Counted from the first letter of the stretch, positions 22,772 through 31,875 are shown. The stretch: DNA of 33,561 bases from Caulobacter sp. S45 (GCF_903642205.1 NZ_CAHJWH010000016.1:1-33561); one strand, 5' to 3'. The notes: a model not told the origin generated them from the letters alone. Numbers and translations are program-made.

Positions 22772-24307
22772 ATGTTCGGCAAGCGCAGCGCCACCGGCGC
22801 GCCCGACCCCACCGCTCCCCCCCCCATCCCTCCGGGCGGTGCGGAAATCTCCACGCGCCCGCAGCGGCAGGAGCCGCCCAGGGCCGCCGAGCCCCCGCGG
22901 CCCGAACCCGCTAAGGGTAAAAGCGCCGCGGTCGACAAGACCGGTCCCCGCCAGACTGCCGCCTTCGAGCAGCTGAAGGCGGCCCAGGGCGGCACCAGCC
23001 AGCCTGGGGCCGTCGCCGAGATCGTGCGCGAGCAGAGCGACTACTACCATGCCACCAAGACGACCATCTACACGGCGCTGCTGAACACCATCGACTTGGC
23101 GCAGCTGGCCCAGCTCGACCTCAAGGCCGCCGCGGAGGAGATCCGCGACATCGTCGCCGAGCTGGTGGCGATCAAGAACGTCTCCATGTCCGGCGCCGAA
23201 CAGGAGCACCTGGTCCAGGACATCATCAACGACGTGCTGGGCTACGGCCCGCTTGAGCCCCTGCTGGCGCGCGACGACATCGCAGACATCATGGTCAACG
23301 GCGCCGGCCGGGTGTTCATCGAAGTCGGCGGCAAGGTGCAGCTGACCAACGTCCGGTTCCGCGACAACCAGCAGCTGATGAACATCTGCCAGCGGATCGT
23401 GAGCCAGGTCGGCCGTCGTGTCGACGAAAGCTCGCCCATCTGCGACGCGCGCCTGCCGGACGGCAGCCGCGTCAACGTCATCGGTCCTCCCTTGGCCCTG
23501 GATGGTCCCACCCTGACCATCCGGAAGTTCAAGAAGGACAAGCTGACCATGCGCAACCTGGTGGAGTACGCCTCCATCAGTCCCGAGGGCGCGCGGGTGC
23601 TGGGCGTCATCGGCGCCTCGCGCTGCAACGTGCTGATCAGCGGCGGTACGGGATCGGGCAAAACCACCTTGCTCAACACCATGACCGCCTTCATCGACCC
23701 GTCCGAGCGCATCATCACCTGCGAGGACGCCGCCGAATTGCAGCTGCAGCAGCCCCACGTGGTGCGGCTCGAGACCCGCCCGCCCAACCTGGAAGGGCAG
23801 GGCACCATCACCATGCGCGACTTGGTGAAGAACTGCCTGCGGATGCGGCCCGAGCGGATCATCGTCGGCGAAGTCCGCGGGCCCGAGGCCTTCGACCTGC
23901 TGCAGGCCATGAACACCGGTCACGACGGCTCCATGGGCACGCTCCACGCCAACAGCCCGCGCGAGGCCATCAGCCGGATCGAGTCGATGATCACCATGGG
24001 CGGCTACGGCCTGCCGTCCCGAACCATCAGGGAAATGGTCGTGGGTTCGATCGATGTGATCATCCAGGCCGCGCGCCTGCGCGACGGCTCCCGCCGCATC
24101 ACCCACATCACCGAGGTTGTGGGGCTGGAGGGCGACGTGATCATCACCCAGGACCTCTTCCTCTACGAGATCACTGGCGAGGACGCCCATGGCAAGGTGG
24201 CGGGCCGCCACCGCTCCACCGGCATCGCCCGCCCGCGCTTCTGGGACCGCGCCCGCTACTACGGCCTTGAGCGCGAACTCGCCGAAGCCCTGGACGCGGC
24301 GGAGTAG
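22772..24307 (+). CDS. cpaF: Flp pilus motor ATPase CpaF (TadA, VirB11-like)
   Basis: This 511-aa cytoplasmic secretion ATPase powers pilus extension and, by studies of Tad systems, retraction. A Pro-rich disordered N-terminus (1-65) precedes a helical region, an N-domain (DIADIMVNGAGRVFIE) and the RecA-like domain: Walker A GGTGSGKTT (about 290-298), the Asp/Glu box (ITCEDAAELQL), the Walker B-like RMRPERIIVGEVRGPEAFDLLQAMNTGHDGS segment in parts, and TLHANSP with its His. It is preceded by cpaE (13-base gap) and followed by tadB (5-base gap). Confidence 0.96.
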   Translation: MFGKRSATGAPDPTAPPPIPPGGAEISTRPQRQEPPRAAEPPRPEPAKGKSAAVDKTGPRQTAAFEQLKAAQGGTSQPGAVAEIVREQSDYYHATKTTIYTALLNTIDLAQLAQLDLKAAAEEIRDIVAELVAIKNVSMSGAEQEHLVQDIINDVLGYGPLEPLLARDDIADIMVNGAGRVFIEVGGKVQLTNVRFRDNQQLMNICQRIVSQVGRRVDESSPICDARLPDGSRVNVIGPPLALDGPTLTIRKFKKDKLTMRNLVEYASISPEGARVLGVIGASRCNVLISGGTGSGKTTLLNTMTAFIDPSERIITCEDAAELQLQQPHVVRLETRPPNLEGQGTITMRDLVKNCLRMRPERIIVGEVRGPEAFDLLQAMNTGHDGSMGTLHANSPREAISRIESMITMGGYGLPSRTIREMVVGSIDVIIQAARLRDGSRRITHITEVVGLEGDVIITQDLFLYEITGEDAHGKVAGRHRSTGIARPRFWDRARYYGLERELAEALDAAE

Positions 24308-24312
24308 ACGGC

Positions 24313-25284
24313 GTGCTGGTCCTTCTCGCCCTCCTGCTCGCCGGCGCCTCCGTTGGGGGAGTGGTCTTCGCCTTCGGCTGGACCAACGGGTTCAACGGCA
24401 AGGTGCTGAAGCGCGCCCAGAGCTTCGCCACCACCTCCAAGGTCGAGCGTTCGCGGCGCAACACTCAGGATCAGCAGGTCAACCGCCGCAAGAAGATCCT
24501 GACCGACCTCAAGGCCATCGACCGCCAGCAGCGCAAGAAGTCGCTGTCGCTGGAAAGCCGCATGCAGCAGGCGGGCCTGATGGCCAATGTCCGCGGGTTC
24601 TGGATCAGCAGCGCCGTCATCGCCGGCGTCATGCTGGTGCTGGGCTTCATCGTCTCGCGCAACTTCCTTGAGGCGCTGGGCCTGGCGTTCGCGGCGGGGC
24701 TGGGCCTGCCCCGCTGGGTGCTGGGCTTCCTGGCCAAGCGCCGCATCAAGAAGTTCACCTCCGCCTTCCCGGACGCCACCGACGTGATCGTGCGCGGCAT
24801 CAAGTCCGGCCTGCCGGTCCACGACTGCCTGAAGGTCATCTCCACCGAGGCGCCCAAGCCGCTGAACGAGGAGTTCCGCATGCTGGTCGAGAACCTCGGC
24901 ATGGGCATGTCCATGGATCAGGGCCTGGACAAGATGTTCACCCGCATGCCGACCAACGAGGTGCGCTTCTTTGCCATCGTGCTCGGCATTCAGCAGAAGA
25001 CCGGCGGCAACCTGGCCGAGGCGCTGAACAACCTGTCCGTCGTGCTGCGCTCGCGCAAGATGATGGCGGAGAAGATCAAGGCCATGTCCGGCGAGGCGGT
25101 GGCGTCCGCAGGCATCATCGGCGTTCTCCCGCCGGCGATCATGATGCTCGTCCAGGTCACCACGCCCCGCTACATGGACCCGATGTACCAGGACTCCCGT
25201 GGTCACATAATGCTGATGATCGGCGCGTTCTGGATGGGCCTGGGCATCTTCGTGATGCGCAAGATGATCAACTTCAAGTTCTGA
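24313..25284 (+). CDS. tadB: Flp pilus inner-membrane platform protein TadB (CpaG; type II secretion F family)
   Basis: This 323-aa membrane protein has an N-terminal hydrophobic helix, a basic cytoplasmic stretch (about 35-80, SRRNTQDQQVNRRKKIL), paired membrane segments, and the type II secretion F domain (about 145-275; FPDATDVIVRGIKSGLPVHDCL) with the family pattern of a second domain end (VEKIKAMSGEAVASAGIIGVLP-like). It forms the inner-membrane platform with TadC on which CpaF acts. Its start is GTG at 24313, 5 bases after cpaF. Confidence 0.93.
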   Translation: MLVLLALLLAGASVGGVVFAFGWTNGFNGKVLKRAQSFATTSKVERSRRNTQDQQVNRRKKILTDLKAIDRQQRKKSLSLESRMQQAGLMANVRGFWISSAVIAGVMLVLGFIVSRNFLEALGLAFAAGLGLPRWVLGFLAKRRIKKFTSAFPDATDVIVRGIKSGLPVHDCLKVISTEAPKPLNEEFRMLVENLGMGMSMDQGLDKMFTRMPTNEVRFFAIVLGIQQKTGGNLAEALNNLSVVLRSRKMMAEKIKAMSGEAVASAGIIGVLPPAIMMLVQVTTPRYMDPMYQDSRGHIMLMIGAFWMGLGIFVMRKMINFKF

Positions 25285-25300
25285 CGGGGAGGCTGAACGC

Positions 25301-26320
25301 ATGACCGGCCTCGTCGCCACCCTCGACAACCCGCTGAATATCGCCGCCGCCGCGATCGCCCTGATGTGCTTCGGCACGGTGGTGAGCATCGCCGCCCCGG
25401 CCCTTAAGGGCGACAAGCTGGAAGGTCGCCTGAAGTCGGTGGCCACCCGTCGCGAGGAGCTGCGTCGCCGCTCCCGCCAGCAGATCAAGGACGCCAGCCT
25501 CAGGCGCCAGGACAACGGCGTCCTGAAGGACATCATGGAGCGGCTCCAGGTGCGAAAGCTCCTGGAGGATCCCAAGGTCATCGACAAGCTGGCCACCGCC
25601 GGCTTCCGCGGACCGAAGCCGCTGACCACCTTCTACTTCTTTCGCTTCGTGACGCCCTTCGTGCTGGCGCTGCTGGGCCTGATCTATTTCTTCGGCCTGC
25701 ATGGCGTGAACTGGCCGCCGCAGATGCGCTTCGTCGCCGTCTGCGTGCTGTTCGTGATCGGATTCTACGGCCCCAATATCTATGTCAGCAATATCGCCAG
25801 CAAGCGGCTGGCCTCGATCATGGCGGTCTTCCCCGACGCGCTTGACCTGCTGCTGATCTGCGTCGAATCGGGCATGTCCATCGAGGCCGCGATCCAGAAG
25901 GTCGCCGCCGAGATGGGCTCAAGCTCCATCGAGCTGGCCGAGGAGATGGCGCTGCTCAGCGCCGAGCTGAGCTACCTGCCCGAGCGCCGCCAGGCCTATG
26001 AGGGGTTCGCCCGCCGCTCCAACCACCCGGGCATCAAGTCGGTGGCCACGGCCATGACCCAGGCGGAGCGCTACGGCACCCCGCTCGGCAGCGCGCTGCG
26101 CGTCATGGCCAAGGAGAACCGCGAGATGCGGATCGCCGCGGCCGAGAAGAAGGCGGCGCAGCTTCCCGCCAAGCTGACCGTGCCGATGATCCTGTTCTTC
26201 CTGCCGGTCATCTTCATCGTGATCCTGGGACCCGCCATCATCAAGGTCCAGGACACCACGAAGGGGAGCAAGCCGCCGCCCCCCGCGGCCTCGAACGCCG
26301 CCCCCGCGCCCAGGCACTGA
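25301..26320 (+). CDS. tadC: Flp pilus inner-membrane platform protein TadC (CpaH; type II secretion F family)
   Basis: This 339-aa protein has the same plan as TadB: N-terminal helix, a basic cytoplasmic region (SVATRREELRRRSRQQIK), membrane segments, and a T2SF domain (FPDALDLLLICVESGMSIEAAIQKVAAEMG) with the C-terminal KLTVPMILFFLPVIFIVILGPAI helix. A GGGGAGG lies 11 bases before the ATG. It is the last gene of the pilus run. A weak inverted repeat (TTCCTG 26323-26328 / CAGGAA 26340-26345) overlaps the end of the convergent gene and could act as a terminator. Confidence 0.93.
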   Translation: MTGLVATLDNPLNIAAAAIALMCFGTVVSIAAPALKGDKLEGRLKSVATRREELRRRSRQQIKDASLRRQDNGVLKDIMERLQVRKLLEDPKVIDKLATAGFRGPKPLTTFYFFRFVTPFVLALLGLIYFFGLHGVNWPPQMRFVAVCVLFVIGFYGPNIYVSNIASKRLASIMAVFPDALDLLLICVESGMSIEAAIQKVAAEMGSSSIELAEEMALLSAELSYLPERRQAYEGFARRSNHPGIKSVATAMTQAERYGTPLGSALRVMAKENREMRIAAAEKKAAQLPAKLTVPMILFFLPVIFIVILGPAIIKVQDTTKGSKPPPPAASNAAPAPRH

Positions 26321-26338
26321 CGTTCCTGTCTCCCGGTC

Positions 26339-26653
26339 TCAGGAAGGCGGGAGGGCGGGTCCAGACGGCGCGGGTGGACCCGCGGCGGGAACAGGCGGCT
26401 GGGATCCGTAAGCGGGCGGGACCGCGGGATGGCGGCGCGCCAGCACCGCTCTTCGCCTGGCTTCCCGGTCGGCCTCCACCCGCGCGGCCTTCAGCTGCTG
26501 TAAGAGCTGATCGCACAGGTCGTCATAGGCGCCGTACTCCCGCGCCGCGCAGCTCTGGTCATACATCTGCTGGAGCTCAGCAACCCCCATGGCCGGGTCG
26601 TCGGCCGGCGGCTCGCCGCTCGTCAGGGCCAGGACGGCCAGCATCAGTATCAT
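26339..26653 (-). CDS. Small secreted or membrane-anchored protein of unknown function
   Basis: This 104-aa protein starts with a short hydrophobic segment ([13 protein letters not shown]), then an acidic stretch, a helical region with two cysteines ([23 protein letters not shown]), a very basic helix ([16 protein letters not shown]) and a Pro/Ala-rich tail. The ATG at 26653 is preceded by GGGGGAGGA about 9 bases upstream; a GTG at 26674 would make a longer form. It is convergent with tadC, so it may or may not belong to the pilus system. No family is recognised. Confidence 0.65.
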   Translation of the reverse strand: MILMLAVLALTSGEPPADDPAMGVAELQQMYDQSCAAREYGAYDDLCDQLLQQLKAARVEADREARRRAVLARRHPAVPPAYGSQPPVPAAGPPAPSGPALPPS

Positions 26654-26830
26654 CCCACGTCGTCCTCCCCCCACTCACGGCCAGGCTTCTCTCATCGCGC
26701 CGGTCCGTGGCCGTTCAGGGGCGGTCGCATCAGCTGTCTGCGTGGTGTAAACCACCCATCGGCCTTCCGGTCCATCGCCTGCGTCCGACCGCCATTCCGT
26801 TCCGATCAGGCTCCCCCGGCGCCCTTCGTC

Positions 26831-27583
26831 ATGTCACAGCCAAACACGTCCGACATCCCTGGCGCTGCGGGCGGACAAGGCGCCCTGGTGCTGTTCTCCG
26901 GCGGGCAGGACAGCTCCACCTGCCTGGCCTGGGCGCTGGAGCGGTTCGACCATGTCGAGACCGTGGGCTTCGACTACGGCCAGCGTCACGGGGTGGAGAT
27001 GCAGGCGCGGCAGATCGTGCTCGCCGGGTTCCGCGCCCGCTTTCCGCCCTGGACCCGGCGGATCGGCGAGGACCATGTGCTCGACCTGCGCGGCTTCGGG
27101 GCGATAGGCGAGTCCGCCCTGACCACCGAGCGCGCCATCGAGGTGACCGAGCGCGGCCTGCCCTCCACCTTCGTGCCAGGGCGCAACCTCGCCTTCTTCG
27201 TCCATGCCGCCGCGCTCGCTGACCGGCGCGGATTGCAGAGCCTGGTCGGTGGCATGTGTGAGACCGACTTCTCGGGCTATCCCGACTGCCGACGCGATAC
27301 GCTGGACGCCCTGCAGGCGGCGCTCCGGCTCGGCATGGCGCGCGAGTTCGCCATCGACACGCCGCTGATGTGGCTGACGAAGGCGCAGACCTGGGCGCTC
27401 GCGCACATGTTCGGCGGCGATCCGTTGATCGAACTGATCCTGGAAGAGAGCCACACCTGCTATCTGGGCGAGCGGGGCCTGCGCCATGACTGGGGCTACG
27501 GCTGCGGGACCTGCCCGGCCTGCGAGCTGCGCGCCCGGGGCTGGGCGGAGTGGCGGGGCGCCGAGGGGCGAGCCTCTCTATGA
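26831..27583 (+). CDS. queC: 7-cyano-7-deazaguanine synthase
   Basis: This 250-aa enzyme converts 7-carboxy-7-deazaguanine to preQ0 using ATP and ammonia, a step in queuosine tRNA modification. It has the PP-loop SGGQDS (23-28), the family GFDYGQRH, and a C-terminal zinc site formed by C210, C225, C228 and C231 (CGTCPAC). It overlaps queE by an ATGA junction, so the two are co-translated, and queD follows. No strong ribosome binding site is seen before the ATG. A short GTGGT/ACCAC hairpin lies 76 bases upstream; no preQ1 riboswitch is recognised. Confidence 0.96.
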   Translation: MSQPNTSDIPGAAGGQGALVLFSGGQDSSTCLAWALERFDHVETVGFDYGQRHGVEMQARQIVLAGFRARFPPWTRRIGEDHVLDLRGFGAIGESALTTERAIEVTERGLPSTFVPGRNLAFFVHAAALADRRGLQSLVGGMCETDFSGYPDCRRDTLDALQAALRLGMAREFAIDTPLMWLTKAQTWALAHMFGGDPLIELILEESHTCYLGERGLRHDWGYGCGTCPACELRARGWAEWRGAEGRASL

Positions 27584-28215
27584 GCTATGCCGTCAAGGAG
27601 CTCTTCCTCACGCTCCAGGGCGAGGGCGGCCAGGCGGGCCGAGCGGCGGTCTTCTGCCGCTTCGCCGGCTGCAATCTCTGGTCCGGCCGCGAGCAGGACC
27701 GGGCGGGCGCCGTCTGCACCTTCTGCGACACCGACTTCGTCGGCCTGGACGGGGAGGGCGGCGGCCGCTTCGACACTCCAGAACGCCTGGCCGCCGCCGC
27801 CGCCGCGATCTGGCGAGGACCTGAGGGCCAGCCCAAGCTTGTGGTCTGCACCGGAGGCGAGCCGCTGCTCCAGCTTGACCCGCCGCTGATCGCCGCCTTC
27901 CACGCCCATGGCTTCGAGGTGGCGGTGGAGACCAACGGCACTCTCGCCGCACCTCCAGGCCTGGATTGGATCTGCGTCAGCCCCAAGGCGGACCACTTTC
28001 TGGCCCAGACCTTTGGCGCCGAGCTGAAGCTGGTCTTCCCTCAGTCCGGGGTCGATCCGGCGCGTTATGAGGGGCTGGCCTTCGAGCGCTTCCTGCTCCA
28101 GCCCATGGACGGGCCAGCCCGGCTCGAAAACACCCAGGCGGCGGTCGCCTACTGTCTGGCGCATCCCCGCTGGCGTTTGAGCGTGCAGACGCACAAATAC
28201 CTCGGCCTGCCGTAG
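27580..28215 (+). CDS. queE: 7-carboxy-7-deazaguanine synthase
   Basis: This 211-aa radical SAM enzyme converts 6-carboxytetrahydropterin to 7-carboxy-7-deazaguanine. The iron-sulfur cysteines C31, C46 and C49 fit the C-X14-C-X2-C spacing of the QueE class rather than the canonical C-X3-C-X2-C. TLQGEG near the N-terminus and CTGGEPLLQ are also family features. The ATG at 27580 overlaps the queC stop. It is followed 17 bases later by queD, so the three genes form an operon. Confidence 0.95.
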   Translation: MSYAVKELFLTLQGEGGQAGRAAVFCRFAGCNLWSGREQDRAGAVCTFCDTDFVGLDGEGGGRFDTPERLAAAAAAIWRGPEGQPKLVVCTGGEPLLQLDPPLIAAFHAHGFEVAVETNGTLAAPPGLDWICVSPKADHFLAQTFGAELKLVFPQSGVDPARYEGLAFERFLLQPMDGPARLENTQAAVAYCLAHPRWRLSVQTHKYLGLP

Positions 28216-28232
28216 GACCTCTCAGACGCCCG

Positions 28233-28601
28233 ATGCCTGACCCTTTATTCGAGATCACCAAGGCGGCCAGCTTCGACGCCGCCCACAGCCTGCCGGACGG
28301 TCCCCGTGGCGAGTACCGGCGCCTGCACGGCCACTCCTTCCGGGTGGAGGCGAGCCTGCGCGGGCCGCTCGACGCCGCGCGGGGCTGGGTGTCGGACCTC
28401 GGCGCGCTGGATGAGGCGCTGAAGGCGTTGGCGGCCGAGCTGGACCATGGCCACCTCAACGAGACACCGGGCCTGGAGACACCCACGCTGGAGCACCTGT
28501 GCCTGTTCTTCGCCGAGCGGCTGAGGCCGCAGTTCCTGAGCCTGTCGCGCGTGGTGGTCTCGCGACCGACGGTGGGTGAGCGGTGCGCGATAGAGCTTTA
28601 A
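28233..28601 (+). CDS. queD: 6-carboxytetrahydropterin synthase family protein (Cys-less QueD variant)
   Basis: This 122-aa protein belongs to the QueD/6-pyruvoyltetrahydropterin synthase fold. The zinc ligands are H18 (FDAAHSL), H32 and H34 (LHGHS), and the D71-H72 pair lies in LDHGHLNE. In E. coli QueD a catalytic Cys sits four residues before the first His of HGH; here that residue is Tyr (Y28), in EYRRLHGHS. The operon context (queC-queE-queD) still points to queuosine synthesis, converting 7,8-dihydroneopterin triphosphate to 6-carboxytetrahydropterin, but the catalytic residue must differ. I recall similar sequences in other alphaproteobacteria. Confidence 0.88.
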   Translation: MPDPLFEITKAASFDAAHSLPDGPRGEYRRLHGHSFRVEASLRGPLDAARGWVSDLGALDEALKALAAELDHGHLNETPGLETPTLEHLCLFFAERLRPQFLSLSRVVVSRPTVGERCAIEL

Positions 28602-28604
28602 GCG

Positions 28605-29303
28605 TCAGGCCGCGTCCACCAGAACGACCTCCGAGTCCTCCAGCGCCTTGACCTGCAGCGCGGCCTCGCCAGTGATCGCAGCTCCGTCGCGGGTGTCGAG
28701 CCGCACGCCGTTCACCTCCACCGCGCCGCGGGCCACCACCAGGTAGGGATGGCGGGATGCATCGGTCTCGTAGGGCGCGGTCTCGCCAGCCGTCAGCGTG
28801 GCGCCCAGCACCCGGGCGTCGGTACGGATCGGCAGGGCGTCTCCGTCATCCTTGAACCCCGAGGCCAGGGGCACGAAGCGCCCGGCCCGGTCACCCTTCG
28901 GGAACGGCTTGGCGGCCCAGGCGGGATCACCGCCCCGCTGGCTCGGCAGGATCCAGAGCTGGAAGAGCCGCGTGGTGTCGCCTTCCAGGTTGAACTCGGC
29001 ATGGCGCACGCCGCGGCCGGCCGACATCACCTGCACGTCGCCGGCTTCGGTGCGGCCGGTATTGCCCAGGCTGTCCTTGTGGGTGATGGCGCCTTCGCGG
29101 ACATAGGTGATGATCTCCATGTCGGCGTGCGGGTGGGCCGGGAAGCCGCTCTGGGGCGCGATCTCGTCGTCGTTCCACACGCGCAGGGAGCCCCAGCCCA
29201 TGCGCGCCGGATCGTGGTAGCTCGCGAAGGAGAAGTGGTGGCGCGCGCGCAGCCAGCCGTGGTCCGCCCCGCCGAGGCTGTCGAAGGCTCTTCGTTCGAT
29301 CAT
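28605..29303 (-). CDS. Pirin family protein
   Basis: This 232-aa protein is a two-domain cupin of the pirin/YhhW type. The metal-binding residues are in the N-terminal cupin: HPHADMEI (two His), HAEFN (His, Glu). The family includes quercetin 2,3-dioxygenases and redox-sensing regulators; the role here cannot be decided. The ATG at 29303 is chosen because GGGG lies about 9 bases upstream and the length fits YhhW (231); a GTG at 29327 is possible. It is convergent with queD, with only 3 bases between the stops. Confidence 0.9.
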   Translation of the reverse strand: MIERRAFDSLGGADHGWLRARHHFSFASYHDPARMGWGSLRVWNDDEIAPQSGFPAHPHADMEIITYVREGAITHKDSLGNTGRTEAGDVQVMSAGRGVRHAEFNLEGDTTRLFQLWILPSQRGGDPAWAAKPFPKGDRAGRFVPLASGFKDDGDALPIRTDARVLGATLTAGETAPYETDASRHPYLVVARGAVEVNGVRLDTRDGAAITGEAALQVKALEDSEVVLVDAA

Positions 29304-29451
29304 GATAGGCCCCACTAACTGTATCACTGTGTGTTGCGATATATAGAGGCCTGGCGCCGGCTCGAAAAGGGCGCCTGGAACGCGCGTCCGGCTGCGGGGT
29401 TTGCCAGGGACGCGGTCGAGCTATGATCGTGCGCTTTGGCCGAGGCCGCCG

Positions 29452-30828
29452 ATGAAATCGCCGTTCGATCGCTCGACCTTCAAGGCGCTGCGCCAGGGCG
29501 TGACCGGCCACGGCGGCCTGGGCGCGCTGGCGGAGAGCACCCTCGTCGGCTGGCGCGCGGCCCAGGCGATGAAAGGCGGCAAGTCCAAGCCGCGCAAGGC
29601 GGCGTCGCCAAAGCGCCGTGGCAAGGCCGCCAGCCGCCGCGCTCCGGCGCGCCCCGTCGCAAGGCCGAGGCCCCAGTACGGACGGCTGGAGGCGCTCGGC
29701 TGGTTCCTGGCGGCCGGCGTCATCCTGGCTTGGCCGCGGGAGCGCTCGGCCTTCGAGTGGTCCTTCCTGAAGCGTCAGGTCACGCCCCCCAAGACCCACG
29801 CCCAGCAGGTCATCGCCGCTCATGAGCTGGAGCCCGGCCGCGGCCGCAACGCCGAGCATCCGGGTCAAATCCCCATGCGGGGCTGGAAGGACATCTTCTG
29901 GCGCGCCTGGACCGAGTTCAACCGGGACAACATCCCCCAGGTGGCGGGAGGCGTCACCTTCTTCGGCCTGCTGGCGCTGTTCCCGGCCATGGCGGCCTTC
30001 GTGTCGCTCTACGGGCTGTTCTTCGACCCGGCCACGGCGGAGCAGCAGGTCCGCCTCCTGAACGGCGTGCTGCCCGGCGAGGCGCTGGGCTTTGTCTCCG
30101 ACCAGATCAAGCGTCTGGCCGCCGCCCACCACGCGGGGCTGAGCTTTACCTTCATCTTCGGCCTGCTGGTGTCGCTGTGGAGCGCCAATTCCGGGATGAA
30201 GGCCTTGATGGTGGGCCTGAACATCTCGTTCGAGGAGAGGGAGAAGCGCAAGTTCGTCCAGCTGAACCTGGTCTCCCTGGCCTTCACCCTCGGCGGCCTG
30301 GTGTTCGTGATCCTGGCGGCGGGGGCTGTGATCGTGGTGCCGGTGGTGCTGGCCTTCGTGGGCTACAAGGGAAGCGCGCTGGCGCTGCTGCGATGGCCGT
30401 TCCTGCTGCTGGTGGCGGTCGGTGCGATCACGGTGCTCTACCGCTACGGGCCGAGCCGCCAGCTGGAGCGCTGGCGCTGGGTCACCGCGGGCAGCGCGCT
30501 TGCGGCGGTGCTGTGGCTGTCCGCCTCGCTGCTGTTCTCGCAGTACGTCGCCCACTTTGGCAACTACGACAAGACCTACGGATCCCTGGGGGCGGTCGTC
30601 GGCTTCCTGACCTGGATCTGGGTGTCGATCATCACGATTCTGTTCGGCGCGGAGATCAATTCCGAGATCGAGCACCAGACCGCGGTCGACACCACCGCCG
30701 GCAAGCCGCTGCCCATGGGAAAGCGCGGGGCCTACATGGCGGATACGCTGGGCGCAGCACGACCGAAGCCGGATGCGAAGGGAAAGGTTGCGGAGCCGCC
30801 GATGTCGCCGGGTGGGGCGGCGGCGTAA
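29452..30828 (+). CDS. YihY/BrkB family inner-membrane protein with a basic N-terminal extension
   Basis: This 458-aa protein has the YihY (BrkB-like) core in its C-terminal two-thirds: WKDIFWRAWTEFNRDNIPQVAGGVTFFGLLALFPAMAAFVSLYG, SLWSANSGMKALMVGLNISF, and YGSLGAVVGFLTWIWVSIITILFGAEIN, in parts, with about six membrane helices. The N-terminal ~140 residues are extra: a basic Lys/Arg/Pro/Ala stretch (41-75) and a possible hydrophobic helix (about 83-92). E. coli YihY has only ~290 residues. The biochemical role is unknown. GAGG lies 7 bases before the ATG. It is convergent with atpF. Confidence 0.9.
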   Translation: MKSPFDRSTFKALRQGVTGHGGLGALAESTLVGWRAAQAMKGGKSKPRKAASPKRRGKAASRRAPARPVARPRPQYGRLEALGWFLAAGVILAWPRERSAFEWSFLKRQVTPPKTHAQQVIAAHELEPGRGRNAEHPGQIPMRGWKDIFWRAWTEFNRDNIPQVAGGVTFFGLLALFPAMAAFVSLYGLFFDPATAEQQVRLLNGVLPGEALGFVSDQIKRLAAAHHAGLSFTFIFGLLVSLWSANSGMKALMVGLNISFEEREKRKFVQLNLVSLAFTLGGLVFVILAAGAVIVVPVVLAFVGYKGSALALLRWPFLLLVAVGAITVLYRYGPSRQLERWRWVTAGSALAAVLWLSASLLFSQYVAHFGNYDKTYGSLGAVVGFLTWIWVSIITILFGAEINSEIEHQTAVDTTAGKPLPMGKRGAYMADTLGAARPKPDAKGKVAEPPMSPGGAAA

Positions 30829-30835
30829 GACGTTC

Positions 30836-30860
30836 TTCTCTCCCCCTGCGTGGCGGGGGA
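30836..30860. repeat. Truncated copy of the palindromic interspersed element
   Basis: TTCTCTCCCCCTGCGTGGCG matches the left end of the element at 7492. The right half is missing. It lies between the convergent yihY-like and atpF stops and could fold as a hairpin with its CCCCC/GGGGG arms, serving as a terminator for either gene. Confidence 0.65.
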
Positions 30861-30869
30861 TGGGACGGT

Positions 30870-31364
30870 CTAGCTGTGCAGCCGAGCGCCGAGCTGCGCT
30901 ACCGCCCGGTCCACCAGCGGATCGGAGGTCATGCCCTCCAACCGGCCGCGCAATACCGTCTCGGCGATGTGGGCGGCGAGGTCGGCGGCGGCGGCCTTCA
31001 CCTCTGCGGCGGCCTGGGTCTCGGCCTGGGCGATGCGGCGCTCAGCCAAGGCGGTGCGCCGTGCGATCTGTTCCTCCAGCTTCACCTTGGCGTCGGCCTC
31101 AAGCCGGCGGGCCTCCTCCTCGGCGTCGCGCATCATCTGCCCGGCCTGGGCCTCCGCCTCCGCCCGCCGGGACTTCAGCGAGTCGAGCAGGGTGTGAGCC
31201 TCGGCGCGGAGCCGCTCGGCTTCATCCAGCGCACTCTGGATCTTGGCGGCGCGGTCGTCCAGCGCCTTGGCGGCGGAGTGAGGCACCTTCAGGAAGGTGA
31301 TCATCACGAAGAACAGCGCCAAGCCGACGAAGACCCACAGCTCGGCGTTCTGGAACAAGGCCAT
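30870..31364 (-). CDS. atpF: F0F1 ATP synthase subunit b
   Basis: This 164-aa protein is a peripheral-stalk subunit: one N-terminal membrane helix (LWVFVGLALFFVMITFL) and a long charged Ala/Glu/Arg-rich coiled coil. Subunit b links the a subunit to F1 and prevents F1 rotation. GAGGAGAG lies 5 bases before the ATG at 31364; an in-frame GTG upstream at 31370 is ignored. It is the last gene of the F0 operon, after the related b' gene. Confidence 0.93.
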   Translation of the reverse strand: MALFQNAELWVFVGLALFFVMITFLKVPHSAAKALDDRAAKIQSALDEAERLRAEAHTLLDSLKSRRAEAEAQAGQMMRDAEEEARRLEADAKVKLEEQIARRTALAERRIAQAETQAAAEVKAAAADLAAHIAETVLRGRLEGMTSDPLVDRAVAQLGARLHS

Positions 31365-31375
31365 CTGCACTCTCC

Positions 31376-31849
31376 TCAGGCCTGGGCGGCGCGGGCGAGT
31401 TCCGCACCCGACGCCGCAGAGCCGGTCAGCCGCTCGGTGATCGCGGCCGCCGTGTCGTTGGCGATGCCGCCCACCTGGGTCATGGCCTGGTCACGGGAGG
31501 CGCGGATACGGTCCTCCGCGGCCGAGAGGCGCACGGAGAGTTCAGCTTCCAGCTCAGCGTTGCGCTTGGCCGAGGCGGCCGCGGCGCGCGCCTTGGCTTC
31601 GCTGGCGGTTCGCTGGGCGCGGCCGCGGGCTTCGGCGGTCTCGGCCCGGGCGGTCTCGGATTGGGCCTCGGCCTCGTCGCGCAGGCGCCGGGCGTCGGCC
31701 ATGTCACCCTCGATGCGACCCTGGCGCGCCTCCATGGTCGCGCGCATGCGCGGCAGGAAGCGCCCGCGCATCACCAGGAACAACCCTGCGAAGATGAGCA
31801 GCGCCCAGGCGATCTGGCCCGGCCAGGTGGCGAAGTCGAACTGAGGCAT
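31376..31849 (-). CDS. F0F1 ATP synthase subunit b' (second b-type subunit)
   Basis: This 157-aa protein has an N-terminal membrane helix (IAWALLIFAGLFLVM) followed by an Ala-rich coiled coil (AEARGRAQRTASEAKARAAA). Having b and b' side by side is the alphaproteobacterial and photosynthetic-type arrangement, in which the stalk is a b/b' heterodimer. It lies between atpE and atpF; the gap to atpF is 11 bases. Confidence 0.92.
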   Translation of the reverse strand: MPQFDFATWPGQIAWALLIFAGLFLVMRGRFLPRMRATMEARQGRIEGDMADARRLRDEAEAQSETARAETAEARGRAQRTASEAKARAAAASAKRNAELEAELSVRLSAAEDRIRASRDQAMTQVGGIANDTAAAITERLTGSAASGAELARAAQA

Positions 31850-31875
31850 CCGGCCGGTCTCCTAACGCGTCCGGC

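Noticed and set aside
26742-26755. GTGGT-GTAA-ACCAC hairpin before queC as a preQ1 riboswitch
   Set aside because: The stem is only 5 bp, and none of the conserved preQ1 aptamer sequence is seen.
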